Assembly (NCBI RefSeq): GCF_042675745.1
Contig: NZ_JBHTJM010000009.1
Location: 124,001-188,000, forward strand
Length of the DNA: 64,000 bases
Source: Pseudofulvibacter geojedonensis
GTDB lineage: Bacteria > Bacteroidota > Bacteroidia > Flavobacteriales > Flavobacteriaceae
Reading direction: 5' to 3'
The notes beneath the pieces are model-generated. The model did not search any database. It was not told where the DNA came from and saw only the letters and a program-made list of their open reading frames with translations. Made by a program: the position numbers and the translations under genes. Positions 16,216 to 24,741 of this stretch are shown piece after piece. Position 1 is the stretch's first letter; each line of letters starts with the position of its first letter.

Positions 16216-17229
16216 TTAAAAAACCAGACTGGTTCCAAAAGAAAGGCTATTAAATTCTGCTAAAGTATAATCTAAATTAAGCATAAAAACACCCAACTTT
16301 AAATTGGTTCCGATCGTTCCTTTAACCATTGATATTTTATGGTTTACAGAAAAAGGATCAACAATCTCATCAGAAAACAACACTCCATTAGAAACTCTAT
16401 ATCTACCCAACAAATCTGTTTTAGACTTTCCATCTATATACCCAAGACCTGCATAAAAATTTAAAATTTTTAATTTGGTTGAAACAATTAATTGATAAAC
16501 CATGGTGTTTATATTCTTATCGATTCGTTGGTTACTACCTTCTACAATATTTTCATCTGTAAAATCATAACTACCATCTAAATGTGTATATGCAATTAAG
16601 CCCGAAATTGAAACAGGAATAACTTTATTGGCTGGTAACCATTTGGTAAATTCTTGCTGTATTCCGAAACCATAGAGTCCTATTTTAGCATCTTCTGTGT
16701 CTATTTTAGGGAAAAAACGTCCCTTAATTACTGTTCCCTTAAACGGAGAGAAACCTGCTTGAACAAAAGCCGTAGGGATTATATTAATATTAGCAGCCCC
16801 TATACCAGTAGGCAAGGTTAATTCTACTTCTTGATTACCAAAAATAGGATCGTCGTAGGTTACAATTACAGTCACATCTGGATCATTATGCCCTAAAGAA
16901 GTAGCTACCATTTTCTTTGTGCTATTATCTGGAAATCTTATGTTTTCATAATCATTAACATTCAACTCAAACGTTTTCTTATCGCTTTTTATAAAATTAG
17001 CATTTCCTATGATTGAAAATTCAAATCCATATTTTTTCAACGACTTACCATGATTAAACCAACCATTATTCACACCTAGCGCTATACCGTCTGTTGCAGG
17101 CGCTAAATAATCTGTACTAAATCTTTTCGCATCATTTATCCCTGCCGCTAATAAATCATCAATATTTTCTTGAGCAAGAACATTAGTAAGAAAACAGGAT
17201 ACTATTAATGTTGCAAATATTTTCTTCAT
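16216..17229 (-). CDS. DUF6588 family outer-membrane-like protein
   Basis: A 337-aa protein with a signal peptide (MKKIFATLIVSCFLTNVLAQ) and a repeating beta-strand pattern ending in GTSLVF, consistent with an outer-membrane barrel. The N-terminal ENIDDLLAAGINDAKRFSTDYLAPATDGIALGVNNGW is characteristic of DUF6588. The central segment GIGAANINIIPTAFVQAGFSPFKGTVIKGRFFPKI also fits. The function of the family is unknown. It ends just outside the right end of the tRNA-Leu island and starts 187 nt downstream of the HTTM gene, so it was probably the original chromosomal neighbour of tRNA-Leu. Confidence 0.8.
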   Translation of the reverse strand: MKKIFATLIVSCFLTNVLAQENIDDLLAAGINDAKRFSTDYLAPATDGIALGVNNGWFNHGKSLKKYGFEFSIIGNANFIKSDKKTFELNVNDYENIRFPDNSTKKMVATSLGHNDPDVTVIVTYDDPIFGNQEVELTLPTGIGAANINIIPTAFVQAGFSPFKGTVIKGRFFPKIDTEDAKIGLYGFGIQQEFTKWLPANKVIPVSISGLIAYTHLDGSYDFTDENIVEGSNQRIDKNINTMVYQLIVSTKLKILNFYAGLGYIDGKSKTDLLGRYRVSNGVLFSDEIVDPFSVNHKISMVKGTIGTNLKLGVFMLNLDYTLAEFNSLSFGTSLVF

Positions 17230-17351
17230 ATCATTTTTTTATTTTGTTAAATACAATTTAATACATCAGTATTATTCTGACCAATAATTTTAGATATCTA
17301 TTTAAATAATTCTTTTTCCTTAAGTAATATAGAAAATTAAGTTGATCTTAA

Positions 17352-17398
17352 CACAATTCCTTCTATAAAAAGATATATCTTATTATTGTGCTTTTTTT
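17352..17398 (+). other. Plus-strand hairpin with T-run in a minus-strand gap
   Basis: CACAAT (17352-17357) and ATTGTG (17385-17390) enclose a perfect 12-bp palindrome AAGATATATCTT (17370-17381). Seven T residues follow on the plus strand. Both flanking genes are on the minus strand, so this is not their terminator in orientation; it could end a short plus-strand RNA or be chance. Confidence 0.35.
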
Positions 17399-17416
17399 GT
17401 AGTGACGATTAATAAA

Positions 17417-18721
17417 TTAATCTAATATCCATGGTGAGTGCACAAAAGTATTCCAAGAAACTTTTGCCATATCAATATCAGGATTAATAAAAGACTCATA
17501 AGGTTTTCCATTAACACTTACTTTGCTATTAACAATGTAAATTTCAACTTCTTTTCCTTCGTTTTTATATTGCTTTTTTAAACGCTGTATAAACTGCCAC
17601 ATAACATCTGGCTTAGTTGCCAACATATTTCGCTGTTTAGGGCTTACCATTTTATAATGATTTATAATGGTAGACTGACCTGTACTTTTATCTACAACTT
17701 TATAATTTACCACACCAGATTTTGTTCTAAGCATCATTCTCCAACTCAATCTGTGTCCTTCTTCAGTTTTCAATACATCTCCCTTAATAAACCAATGCCT
17801 TAAAGGCAAACCTACTTGTATTAAAAAATAACCAACAAATACTGCTTTAAACAGAGTACTATAAGCTGGAACAGTTATAGAATAATCTTCGTAGTACTTT
17901 TTACTTTTCAAAAACAACTTATGAATTACTTTTGGGTCATAGAAAAACAATATAAAAGCTAGTGATAAAAAAGGAAAAATACCCACTTGAAAAACTATTG
18001 CATTAAAAATATGAAAGAAAATAGAGCAAATAAGAGCTAATTTTCTTGTTGGTTTATACAACAGTAAGGGTATAACCAAACCATCATACAATATACCTCC
18101 ATAAGCCAAAAAATAATGAACCCATTTTTCTTGCAACACCTCACCTACAATGTAATAGTGCTTTTTAGCCAGCATAAAAATTTCTATAACAGAAGTATCT
18201 AACCAATCTGCATAAACTTTATTAAGAGAACCATAAGTATAAACAATAGCCATTTGTATAATAAACACCCACCTACACCAATTTGGCATTTTTATACTTT
18301 TAATTTCTGGATTAATCTTAACATCTAAAGAAGCGTATTTATGAGCTGGAACTAAACACATAAATACAGAAATTAATATCAATAGATAATAATGATTATT
18401 ATACGATGCCTTTTGCATTAGATAGGTAAGCGTCCACATTACAGTAAAGGCCACAATACTAACTCTATATTTATAACCTAGCATAACCCCCAAACCAAAA
18501 ATCCCCATAATGATATAATAAGCATACATACCATAACCAGGTAATGGCTGCAACCATTCAAACCCTATCATAGAAAAGGTAAACTCAGGATCTATTAATG
18601 TTCTTTTAATCCACCCCGTAAATATGGCTCCTACTGACTCTAAAAAAATTAGTAGTCCAAAAAAGATTCTGAAAACAACTAATGCCGAATTGTCTATTTG
18701 TTTAAATAAAAACTTATTCAT
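17417..18721 (-). CDS. HTTM domain membrane protein
   Basis: A 434-aa inner-membrane protein of the HTTM (vitamin K-dependent gamma-carboxylase-like) superfamily. The first 300 residues hold several hydrophobic helices with family landmarks: NSALVVFRIFFGLLIFLESV at the N-terminus, the SYNNHYYLLILISVFMCLVPAHKYASLDV segment and WCRWVFIIQMAIVYTYGSLNK. A soluble C-terminal part (about 320-434) includes LSWRMMLRTKSGVVNYKVVD. Bacterial members are poorly understood and a carboxylase activity should not be assumed. Its start overlaps the ribF stop by 8 nt, implying co-translation with ribF. Confidence 0.85.
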   Translation of the reverse strand: MNKFLFKQIDNSALVVFRIFFGLLIFLESVGAIFTGWIKRTLIDPEFTFSMIGFEWLQPLPGYGMYAYYIIMGIFGLGVMLGYKYRVSIVAFTVMWTLTYLMQKASYNNHYYLLILISVFMCLVPAHKYASLDVKINPEIKSIKMPNWCRWVFIIQMAIVYTYGSLNKVYADWLDTSVIEIFMLAKKHYYIVGEVLQEKWVHYFLAYGGILYDGLVIPLLLYKPTRKLALICSIFFHIFNAIVFQVGIFPFLSLAFILFFYDPKVIHKLFLKSKKYYEDYSITVPAYSTLFKAVFVGYFLIQVGLPLRHWFIKGDVLKTEEGHRLSWRMMLRTKSGVVNYKVVDKSTGQSTIINHYKMVSPKQRNMLATKPDVMWQFIQRLKKQYKNEGKEVEIYIVNSKVSVNGKPYESFINPDIDMAKVSWNTFVHSPWILD

Positions 18722-19646
18722 TTTTATTAAAATAATTAATCGCTTCTTGTTGATCTTTGACTAGTTGATTTTGCAAAAATGCAATTGAATCGAATTTTTG
18801 TTCATCTCGTATTCTTTTCAGAACTTTTACTGATATTTCTTTATTATAAACATCTTCGTTAAAATCAAACAAATGAATTTCTATACTATTGGTTTCTCCA
18901 TTAACAGTAGGATTACTCCCAATATTCATCATACCCCTTAACTCTTTACCATTTATAAGTGCTCTAGCTATATACACACCGTTTTTGGGAATAATTTTAT
19001 AATCTTCTTTTATTTGAATGTTTGCTGTAGGAAAGTTTATAGTCTTACCTATTCCTTTTCCCCTGGTAATAACCCCGTTTAACTCAAATTGACTACCTAA
19101 ATATTTATTTGCAGTCATTAAATCTCCTTCATTAATTGCTTTTCTAATTTTGGTAGAACTAACTGCTACTTCATTTATATCTTGAACCGAAATTTCTTCT
19201 ACTGTAAAACCATACAACTCACCAAAGTCTTTTAAGTCTTCAATATTAGCCGTTCTATTTCTTCCAAATCTATGATCGTACCCAATAATAATGTGCTTTA
19301 TATTGAGTTTTTTAACTAAAATATCGCGCACAAACTCCGTAGCAGTTAACCTAGAAAACTCTTTAGAAAAAGGATGTATAATTAAACTCTCTAAACCAGA
19401 CTCTTCTAAAATAGCTTTGCGCTCGTCTATAGTGTGTATGAGTTTTATATCAGATTCTTTTTGTAGCACCATTCTAGGATGCGGAAAAAAAGTAAGCACT
19501 AATGATGCTAGCTTCTTATCTGCAGCTACTTTAAAGACCTTATCTAAAATTTTCTGATGACCTATATGCATCCCATCAAAAGTACCAATAGTTAAAACCG
19601 TTGGCTTTTTTGATTTGAATTCTGAAATGGAGTAAAAAGTATTCAA
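18714..19646 (-). CDS. ribF: Bifunctional riboflavin kinase / FAD synthetase
   Basis: Converts riboflavin to FMN and then FAD in the cytoplasm. The 310-aa protein has an N-terminal FAD synthetase (nucleotidyltransferase) domain with LTIGTFDGMHIGHQKIL at about residues 18-34 and the SSTKIRKAI motif near 165. The C-terminal riboflavin kinase domain has RGKGIGKTINFPTANI near 195 and NGVYIARALINGK. The length is normal for the family. It overlaps the downstream HTTM gene by 8 nt and follows pth in the same orientation with a 54-nt gap. Confidence 0.96.
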   Translation of the reverse strand: MNTFYSISEFKSKKPTVLTIGTFDGMHIGHQKILDKVFKVAADKKLASLVLTFFPHPRMVLQKESDIKLIHTIDERKAILEESGLESLIIHPFSKEFSRLTATEFVRDILVKKLNIKHIIIGYDHRFGRNRTANIEDLKDFGELYGFTVEEISVQDINEVAVSSTKIRKAINEGDLMTANKYLGSQFELNGVITRGKGIGKTINFPTANIQIKEDYKIIPKNGVYIARALINGKELRGMMNIGSNPTVNGETNSIEIHLFDFNEDVYNKEISVKVLKRIRDEQKFDSIAFLQNQLVKDQQEAINYFNKNE

Positions 19647-19700
19647 TTTTAGGTTAAAATTTGAAAGATAAAAATACTAAAAAACAAAGAAGCTTAATAT

Positions 19701-20333
19701 TTATTTACCATTAAAAGCGTTCATGGTATTAGATATTCCGCTTAAGCCAAAAGATTTAATAATCTCTATAGATTTACCTAACCTTTCAGGCAGCTTTGCA
19801 TTTTCTTCATCTGTCCATTTACCTAACACATAATCTACTTGTCTACCCTTTGCAAATTCTGCACTAATACCAAATCTAAACCGATTATACTTGGTGGTTT
19901 GTAATACGTTTTGAGTATCTTTTAATCCGTTATGACCGCCATCACTACCTTTTGTCTTTACTCTTAGTGACCCAAAAGGAAGATTCAAATCGTCTGTAAT
20001 CACCAATAAATTCTCTACGGGTATCTTTTCTTTGGTTAACCAATATTTTATTGCTTTACCACTCAAATTCATATAGGTTGATGGCTTTAGCAATAAAAAC
20101 GTTCTACCTTTTAATTTGTAAGTAGTTACGGCTCCTAATTTTTGCGACTCGAAGGTTAGGTTTTCTTCTTTAGCTAAATAATCTAATATTTTAAAACCTA
20201 TGTTGTGTCTGGTTTCATCATAATCGCTACCAATATTTCCTAAACCAACAATTAAAAATTTTTTCATGGGATCTATTTCTGCAATTTCAAACGAGGGAGA
20301 TAATCCAAAAAGTTTCTTTAAAAACGAAAACAT
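19701..20333 (-). CDS. pth: Peptidyl-tRNA hydrolase
   Basis: Recycles tRNA from prematurely released peptidyl-tRNA. Family motifs are GLGNIGSDYDETRHNIGF (with the catalytic His), STYMNLSG, DDLNLPFGSLR and GGHNGLK. The annotated start gives 210 aa with a short N-terminal extension (MFSFLKKLFGLSPSFEIAEIDP). An internal Met at 20267 (MKKFLIVGLGN) would give the 188-aa core length common outside the phylum. I keep the longer start because similar FLKKLF-type extensions are common in flavobacterial Pth. The rplY gene lies upstream, separated by a terminator. Confidence 0.95.
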   Translation of the reverse strand: MFSFLKKLFGLSPSFEIAEIDPMKKFLIVGLGNIGSDYDETRHNIGFKILDYLAKEENLTFESQKLGAVTTYKLKGRTFLLLKPSTYMNLSGKAIKYWLTKEKIPVENLLVITDDLNLPFGSLRVKTKGSDGGHNGLKDTQNVLQTTKYNRFRFGISAEFAKGRQVDYVLGKWTDEENAKLPERLGKSIEIIKSFGLSGISNTMNAFNGK

Positions 20334-20361
20334 ATTAAAATGCTTTTTGTGCTATGCAAAA

Positions 20362-20396
20362 ATAAAAAAAGCATCCAACTAAAGTTGAATGCTTTT
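20362..20396 (-). terminator. Terminator of rplY
   Basis: The stem AAAAGCATTCAACT / AGTTGGATGCTTTT (one mismatch) read on the minus strand is followed by a T-rich run, 25 nt after the rplY stop. It separates rplY from pth. Confidence 0.85.
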
Positions 20397-20420
20397 CTAT
20401 TTTATAACTAATAGTTGTTA

Positions 20421-21020
20421 CTATTTGTCTGCTTGAGCTGCTTCTTTTGCTGCTTCTTGAGCTGCTTTCATTGCCGCACGAGAAATTCTTACTTGAGCAA
20501 CAACTGTGTTTTCAGGTTGTAAAAACTTATAAGAATCGTTAGCTAATTTAGTGATGTATAATTTATTTCCAATTTCTAATTCAGAAATATCAGCATCAAT
20601 AAAATCAGGTAAGTTAGCTGGTAAAGCTCTTACTTTTAATTTACGTTGGTTTAAACGTAACACACCACCGGCCATAACACCTGGAGCATTTCCAACTACT
20701 CTTACTGGAATATCCATAGTTACTTCTTTATCATCAAATAACTGATAAAAATCGATGTGTAAAATTTTGTCTGTTACAGGGTGAAACTGGATATCTTGCA
20801 AAATAGCGTTGATAGTAGTTCCGTTATCTAATGCAATTACCGCAGTATGTGCATTAGGAGTGTAAACTAATTTAGAAAATGCAAGCTCTGCTGCTGCAAA
20901 ATGTACTGGTTTATCTCCTCCGTATACTACGCAAGGAACCTGACCAGCATTACGTAAGGCTTTAGTTGCTACTTTACCTACGCTTTCTCTTTGAGATCCG
21001 TTGATTGTAATTGATTTCAT
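20421..21020 (-). CDS. rplY: 50S ribosomal protein L25/general stress protein Ctc
   Basis: A 5S rRNA-binding ribosomal protein of the long Ctc/TL5 type. The N-terminal domain shows KSITINGSQRESVGKVATKALRNAGQVPCVVYGG, the second domain IPVRVVGNAPGVMAGGVLRLNQRKLKVRALPANLPDFIDADIS. It ends in an Ala/Lys-rich tail (KAAQEAAKEAAQADK). I place the start at the Met at 21020 (199 aa). A longer open frame reaches 21062, but its extra residues do not match the family and its upstream ATG lies within a few bases of the promoter -7 element at 21060-21067. It sits 72 nt downstream of prs with its own promoter; prs, rplY and pth are commonly neighbours in flavobacteria. Confidence 0.95.
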   Translation of the reverse strand: MKSITINGSQRESVGKVATKALRNAGQVPCVVYGGDKPVHFAAAELAFSKLVYTPNAHTAVIALDNGTTINAILQDIQFHPVTDKILHIDFYQLFDDKEVTMDIPVRVVGNAPGVMAGGVLRLNQRKLKVRALPANLPDFIDADISELEIGNKLYITKLANDSYKFLQPENTVVAQVRISRAAMKAAQEAAKEAAQADK

Positions 21021-21059
21021 TTTTCTTTTATTTATTGTTAATCCCCTTAAAAAGGGATG

Positions 21060-21089
21060 CAAATGTACTATATTTAGCTTAGCTACAAA
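21060..21089 (-). promoter_or_regulatory. Promoter of rplY
   Basis: On the minus strand TTTG (21089-21086) and TACATTTG (21067-21060) are separated by 18 nt, an excellent match to the Bacteroidota consensus. It lies between the prs stop and the rplY start at 21020. Confidence 0.75.
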
Positions 21090-21092
21090 AGT

Positions 21093-22034
21093 TTACATTA
21101 AAAACTTTTCGCTAATAGATTTGTTTTCGTGCACACTCTTCATTACATCGGCAAATAACTCTGCACATCCTACTACCTTAATTTTTGAACTCTCTTGCTT
21201 TAACGGTATAGAATCTGTTACAATTAATTGCTCTAATTTAGAGTTCTCTAATCGTTCATAAGCATTACCTGATAAGATAGCATGTGTACATATTGCACGA
21301 ACACTTAACGCTCCTCTTTCCATCATCATGTCTGCTGCTTTTGTTAAAGTTCCTGCTGTATCAACCATATCATCTACTAATACAACGTTTTTACCAGTAA
21401 CATCACCAATTAATTCCATATGAGAAATTACATTAGCTTTTTCTCTTTGCTTATAACAAATAACAACGTCGCTTTCTAAAGCTTTAGAGTAAGCATATGC
21501 TCTTTTAGAACCTCCCATATCTGGAGAAGCAATTGTTAAGTTGTCTAAATTCAATTCTTTTAAATGTGGCAAGAAAATAGTTGACGCGAATAAGTGATCA
21601 ACTGGCTTCTCAAAGAAAGCTTGAATTTGATCAGCATGTAAATCCATTGTAATAATACGAGTAGCGCCAGCAGTTTCTAATAAACTAGCTACTAATTTAG
21701 CTGTAATAGGCACTCTAGGCTTGTCTTTTCTATCTTGTCTAGCCCAACCATAATAAGGTAAAACTGCTGTAATATGTCTAGCAGATGCTCTCTTAGCAGC
21801 ATCTAACATCATTAGCATTTCCATTAAATTTTCTGATGATGGATGCGTAGAACCTATTAAGAATACACGTCTTCCTCTTACAGATTCTTCAAATGATGGT
21901 TGAAACTCTCCATCGCTATATGTAGATCTTATTACATTACCTAAGTCGGCACCAAATGCTTTAGCTATTTGTTCTGCTAATACTTTACTTTGTGAACAAG
22001 CAAATATTTTTGGTTCTAATACAGGAATTGCCAT
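21093..22034 (-). CDS. prs: Ribose-phosphate pyrophosphokinase
   Basis: Makes PRPP from ribose 5-phosphate and ATP for nucleotide, histidine and tryptophan synthesis. The 313-aa length is standard. Landmarks are the N-terminal KIFACSQSKVLAEQIAKAFG, the ATP-loop region PYYGWARQDRKDKPR, the MDLHADQIQAFF signature and the PRPP loop VLVDDMVDTAGTLTKAA. All are intact. A TAAATTTG element 54 nt upstream of the start is its probable promoter, facing that of the divergent tRNA-Leu(CAA). Confidence 0.97.
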   Translation of the reverse strand: MAIPVLEPKIFACSQSKVLAEQIAKAFGADLGNVIRSTYSDGEFQPSFEESVRGRRVFLIGSTHPSSENLMEMLMMLDAAKRASARHITAVLPYYGWARQDRKDKPRVPITAKLVASLLETAGATRIITMDLHADQIQAFFEKPVDHLFASTIFLPHLKELNLDNLTIASPDMGGSKRAYAYSKALESDVVICYKQREKANVISHMELIGDVTGKNVVLVDDMVDTAGTLTKAADMMMERGALSVRAICTHAILSGNAYERLENSKLEQLIVTDSIPLKQESSKIKVVGCAELFADVMKSVHENKSISEKFLM

Positions 22035-22087
22035 TGATAAGTTGTTGTTTAGTAGTTATTTATGTTGTGTTGTGTTTTTTAATGGCG

Positions 22088-22095
22088 CAAATTTA
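22088..22095 (-). promoter_or_regulatory. Probable -7 element of prs
   Basis: TAAATTTG on the minus strand matches TAnnTTTG and lies 54 nt upstream of the prs start. A -33 TTTG is not obvious. Confidence 0.5.
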
Positions 22096-22138
22096 GAAAT
22101 TTATTCGATGATAGAAAGTTTTATGTTTCTAAAATTAT

Positions 22139-22146
22139 TAAATTTG
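22139..22146 (+). promoter_or_regulatory. Probable -7 element of tRNA-Leu(CAA)
   Basis: TAAATTTG matches TAnnTTTG and ends 17 nt before the tRNA. No clear -33 element is seen. Confidence 0.55.
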
Positions 22147-22163
22147 CATTCCTCTTTACTAAT

Positions 22164-22243
22164 GCCTGAGTGGCGGAATTGGTAGACGCGCGCGACTCAA
22201 ACTCGCGTTCTTAGGAGTGTGGGTTCGATTCCCACCTCAGGTA
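22164..22243 (+). tRNA. tRNA-Leu (anticodon CAA)
   Basis: The acceptor GCCTGAG pairs with CTCAGGT (one G-U pair). The anticodon stem CGCGA/TCGCG holds CTCAAAC (anticodon CAA), and the T-arm is GTGGG-TTCGATT-CCCAC. A class II variable arm is present. CCA is not encoded. Confidence 0.97.
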
Positions 22244-22245
22244 CT

Positions 22246-22277
22246 AAACCTTGTTATCTATGATGGCAAGGTTTTTT
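22246..22277 (+). terminator. Terminator of tRNA-Leu(CAA)
   Basis: The arms AAACCTTG (22246-22253) and CAAGGTTT (22267-22274) with a 13-nt loop are followed by T residues, directly after the tRNA. Confidence 0.75.
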
Positions 22278-22408
22278 ATTTCCTCAAGATCGATCACATT
22301 ATACAAAAGTTCGTTTCTCTTATACATAATAACCCTAAATACTATAGGGTAAATTATAAGTGCATTGTTCTATTAATACAACAATGTTTCACCCAAAAAA
22401 CATACAAG

Positions 22409-23116
22409 ATGAAAAACCTAATTATTGTTACAGCTTTATTACTATCAAGCCATTTATTAGTTGCTCAAAAACACGAAATCGGTCTTTTTTTAGGAGGATC
22501 TAACACTATTGCAGACGTTGGTCCAACATTTCCTGTAAACCCAAACGATTTTGCTATAGGAGCTATATACAAATGGAATAAAAGCCCTCGTTATTCTTTT
22601 AGAGCCTCTCTTAAATATGCTAATATTCATGGAGAAGATGAAAACTCAAGCGAAGATTATAAAAAAGAAAGAGATTATTCTTTTAAAAATGCAATCAGAG
22701 AAGTATCTGCAGGAATTGAATATAATTTCTGGACGTTCGATTTAAACGATCGTCCTTACTTTCTTTCTAACATAACTCCCTACGCCTATTCTGGTTTGTC
22801 GTTTTTTCATTACGATGCCTTATTCTTAAATGGAGGTAAAGAAATGCAAAAGTATAACTCGCATAGCACCTTTGCCATACCTGCAATAGTTGGAATAAAA
22901 GCAACTATATCTAGAAAATTTATTATTGGTTTTGAAGTAGGTGCGCGCTATACATTTACAGACGATTTAGACGGAAGCAACCCTGTTCGAGATAAAAAAG
23001 AATACGAATCTTTAAAGTTTGGAAACACCAAAAACAACGATTGGTATGTTTTTACAGGTTTTACTCTTACCTATACCTTTGGGGAAAAACCATGTCATTG
23101 CCCTGATGATAAATAA
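22409..23116 (+). CDS. PorG-like (DUF6089) outer-membrane protein
   Basis: A 235-aa beta-barrel protein. I start at the Met at 22409 because it opens a clean signal peptide (MKNLIIVTALLLSSHLLVAQ); the longer frame upstream runs back into the tRNA-Leu terminator. Landmarks are KHEIGLFLGGSNTIADVG, NDFAIGAIYKWNKSPRYSFR, SAGIEYNFW, GVGARYTFTDDLDGSNP-type spacing (GARYTFTDDLDGSNP) and the C-terminal WYVFTGFTLTYTFGEKPCHC. These fit the DUF6089/PorG family, an outer-membrane part of the type IX secretion machinery that works with PorK/PorN (GldK/GldN) rings. The family assignment is from motif memory. A terminator follows. Confidence 0.75.
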   Translation: MKNLIIVTALLLSSHLLVAQKHEIGLFLGGSNTIADVGPTFPVNPNDFAIGAIYKWNKSPRYSFRASLKYANIHGEDENSSEDYKKERDYSFKNAIREVSAGIEYNFWTFDLNDRPYFLSNITPYAYSGLSFFHYDALFLNGGKEMQKYNSHSTFAIPAIVGIKATISRKFIIGFEVGARYTFTDDLDGSNPVRDKKEYESLKFGNTKNNDWYVFTGFTLTYTFGEKPCHCPDDK

Positions 23117-23141
23117 ATATTTACAATTTCAACTAATTATA

Positions 23142-23174
23142 CAAAACCCTTTTAGTATTTCTAAAAGGGTTTTG
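23142..23174 (+). terminator. Terminator of the PorG-like gene
   Basis: A perfect 14-bp stem CAAAACCCTTTTAG / CTAAAAGGGTTTTG with a 5-nt loop, 25 nt after the stop. The T-run lies within the 3' arm and is short after it. Confidence 0.75.
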
Positions 23175-23212
23175 TATTAAAATAACCTACCTTTGCTAAA
23201 AAATTAAGCATT

Positions 23213-23533
23213 ATGTTTATATACAATGTTACTGTAAATGTAGACGACAGTATCAGATTAGATTGGTTACAATGGATTAAACCACACATTAAAGAAGTTT
23301 TAGCTACTGGAAGATTTGTTAGTGCAAAACTAACTCAGGTTTTAGCCGATGAAGGTAACGGAACTACTTATGCCATTCAATACACTGCAGAAAGTAGAGC
23401 TAATTTAAATGCTTACTACGAATTAGATGCTCCTAAATTACGTGAAGACGGAAGAAAAAGATTTGGAGATAAATCATTAGCATTTAGAACAGAATTATTT
23501 GTAATAGATGAATTCCATGCAGAAGACCTATAA
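23213..23533 (+). CDS. DUF4286 family protein
   Basis: A 106-aa cytoplasmic protein. MFIYNVTVNVDDSIRLDWLQWIKPHIKEV, the YAIQYTAESRANLNAYYE segment and LAFRTELFVIDEF fit DUF4286, a small ferredoxin-like fold of unknown function found across Bacteroidota and usually placed upstream of ksgA. A TACCTTTG element (23188-23195) stands 17 nt before the start. Its 3' end overlaps the next small membrane-protein gene, which in turn overlaps rsmA, so the three form one operon. Confidence 0.9.
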   Translation: MFIYNVTVNVDDSIRLDWLQWIKPHIKEVLATGRFVSAKLTQVLADEGNGTTYAIQYTAESRANLNAYYELDAPKLREDGRKRFGDKSLAFRTELFVIDEFHAEDL

Positions 23534-23930
23534 AGCTACTTACCTATATGTAATTAAAACATCTGCAATGTTTGCTGCCATGATTACTGCTTTTTTAGCT
23601 TTTAATTTTGGCATGATGATGTTAAATGTAGTTATACCTACATGGGTATTTATTGTTGTAAATATTATACTAAGCTTATTTGCTTTGTTATTTTTATTTA
23701 TGCAATTAACTGCAAAAGCTCCAGTATTTGTTTTTCATGACACAGGTTTTAAATACAAACGAAAAACAATTGAGTTCTCAGAAGTAGCCAATTTCAAAAA
23801 AGCTTCTGGAGGGAGTGAACCTGAATTAGTTTTTAAAAACGGAAAAGAATATCCGTTAGAGTTATCTTGGTTCTTAAAAAAAGACCGAAAAGAAATTGAA
23901 GCAATTTTAGAAGAGAGAATTAATGGATAA
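23517..23930 (+). CDS. Small membrane protein with PH-like domain
   Basis: A 137-aa protein from the Met at 23517 (an ATG at 23508 in the same frame would add three residues). Two hydrophobic helices (about residues 13-34 and 40-64) are followed by a soluble region KAPVFVFHDTGFKYKRKTIEFSEVANFKKA, typical of bacterial PH-like domains after a membrane anchor. No catalytic motif is seen and the function is unknown. It overlaps the DUF4286 gene by 17 nt and rsmA by 8 nt, so it is translated with them. Confidence 0.75.
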   Translation: MQKTYKATYLYVIKTSAMFAAMITAFLAFNFGMMMLNVVIPTWVFIVVNIILSLFALLFLFMQLTAKAPVFVFHDTGFKYKRKTIEFSEVANFKKASGGSEPELVFKNGKEYPLELSWFLKKDRKEIEAILEERING

Positions 23931-24702
23931 GGTACGTGCAAAAAAACATTTAGGCCAACATTTTTTAAATGATGAATCTATAGCTAAAAGTATAGCAGAC
24001 TCTTTAACCAATAATGGCTACAGTAAGGTTTTAGAAATTGGACCCGGTATGGGAGTGCTCACCAAGTACTTATTAGAGAAAAAAGACCTTACCACATATG
24101 TGGTAGAAATAGATACCGAATCTGTAGAATACCTACAAGCACACTATTTAAAACTTTCTGATAAAATATTTGAAAAAGATTTTTTAAAACACAACTGGAA
24201 AGATGTTTTTAAAAACGAACAATTTGCTATAATTGGCAACTTTCCATATAACATTTCTAGTCAAATTTTATTTAAAACTTTAGAAATGAAAGATCAAGTT
24301 CCTGAATTTTCAGGAATGTTTCAAAAAGAAGTTGCAGAAAGAGCTTGCGCAACACACGGCAATAAAACTTATGGTATTGTTTCTGTTTTAGTACAAGCTT
24401 TTTATGATACCGAATACCTATTTACCGTATCAGAAAATGTTTTTACCCCACCACCAAAAGTAAAAAGTGGTGTCATGAGAATGACGCGCAAAGAGAATTA
24501 TCAATTACCTTGCGATGAAAAGTTATTCTTTAGAGTCGTAAAAACGGCTTTTCAACAAAGGAGAAAAACCATGAGAAATAGCTTAAAAAGTTTCAATTTA
24601 CCTGATGAAATTAGAAACAAGGAAATTTTCACTAAAAGACCAGAACAACTTCCCGTAGCAGATTTTATTAGCTTAACACAATTAATAGCTCAGAATATAT
24701 AA
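23923..24702 (+). CDS. rsmA: 16S rRNA (adenine1518-N6/adenine1519-N6)-dimethyltransferase
   Basis: Dimethylates two adjacent adenosines in helix 45 of 16S rRNA using SAM, late in small-subunit assembly. The 259-aa length is normal. Motifs include the N-terminal KKHLGQHFLND, the SAM loop LEIGPGMGVLTKYLL (motif I), VVEIDTESV (motif II) and the catalytic GNFPYNISSQI (motif IV). FTPPPKVKSGVMRM and AFQQRRKTMRNSLK mark the C-terminal domain. Loss of this gene (also called ksgA) gives kasugamycin resistance in other bacteria. It is followed by mgtE, a common flavobacterial order. Confidence 0.97.
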   Translation: MDKVRAKKHLGQHFLNDESIAKSIADSLTNNGYSKVLEIGPGMGVLTKYLLEKKDLTTYVVEIDTESVEYLQAHYLKLSDKIFEKDFLKHNWKDVFKNEQFAIIGNFPYNISSQILFKTLEMKDQVPEFSGMFQKEVAERACATHGNKTYGIVSVLVQAFYDTEYLFTVSENVFTPPPKVKSGVMRMTRKENYQLPCDEKLFFRVVKTAFQQRRKTMRNSLKSFNLPDEIRNKEIFTKRPEQLPVADFISLTQLIAQNI

Positions 24703-24729
24703 TCTACTTTTTAAATTCTTTTAAAAAAG

Positions 24730-24737
24730 TATCTTTG
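24730..24737 (+). promoter_or_regulatory. -7 element directly in front of mgtE
   Basis: TATCTTTG matches TAnnTTTG and ends only 4 nt before the mgtE ATG, so a transcript from it would start at or within a few bases of the start codon. No strong -33 is visible. Confidence 0.5.
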
Positions 24738-24741
24738 TGCT

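Noticed and set aside
22217..22408. N-terminal extension of the PorG-like protein back into tRNA-Leu(CAA)
   Set aside because: It would translate the tRNA 3' end and its terminator; the Met at 22409 begins a proper signal peptide.
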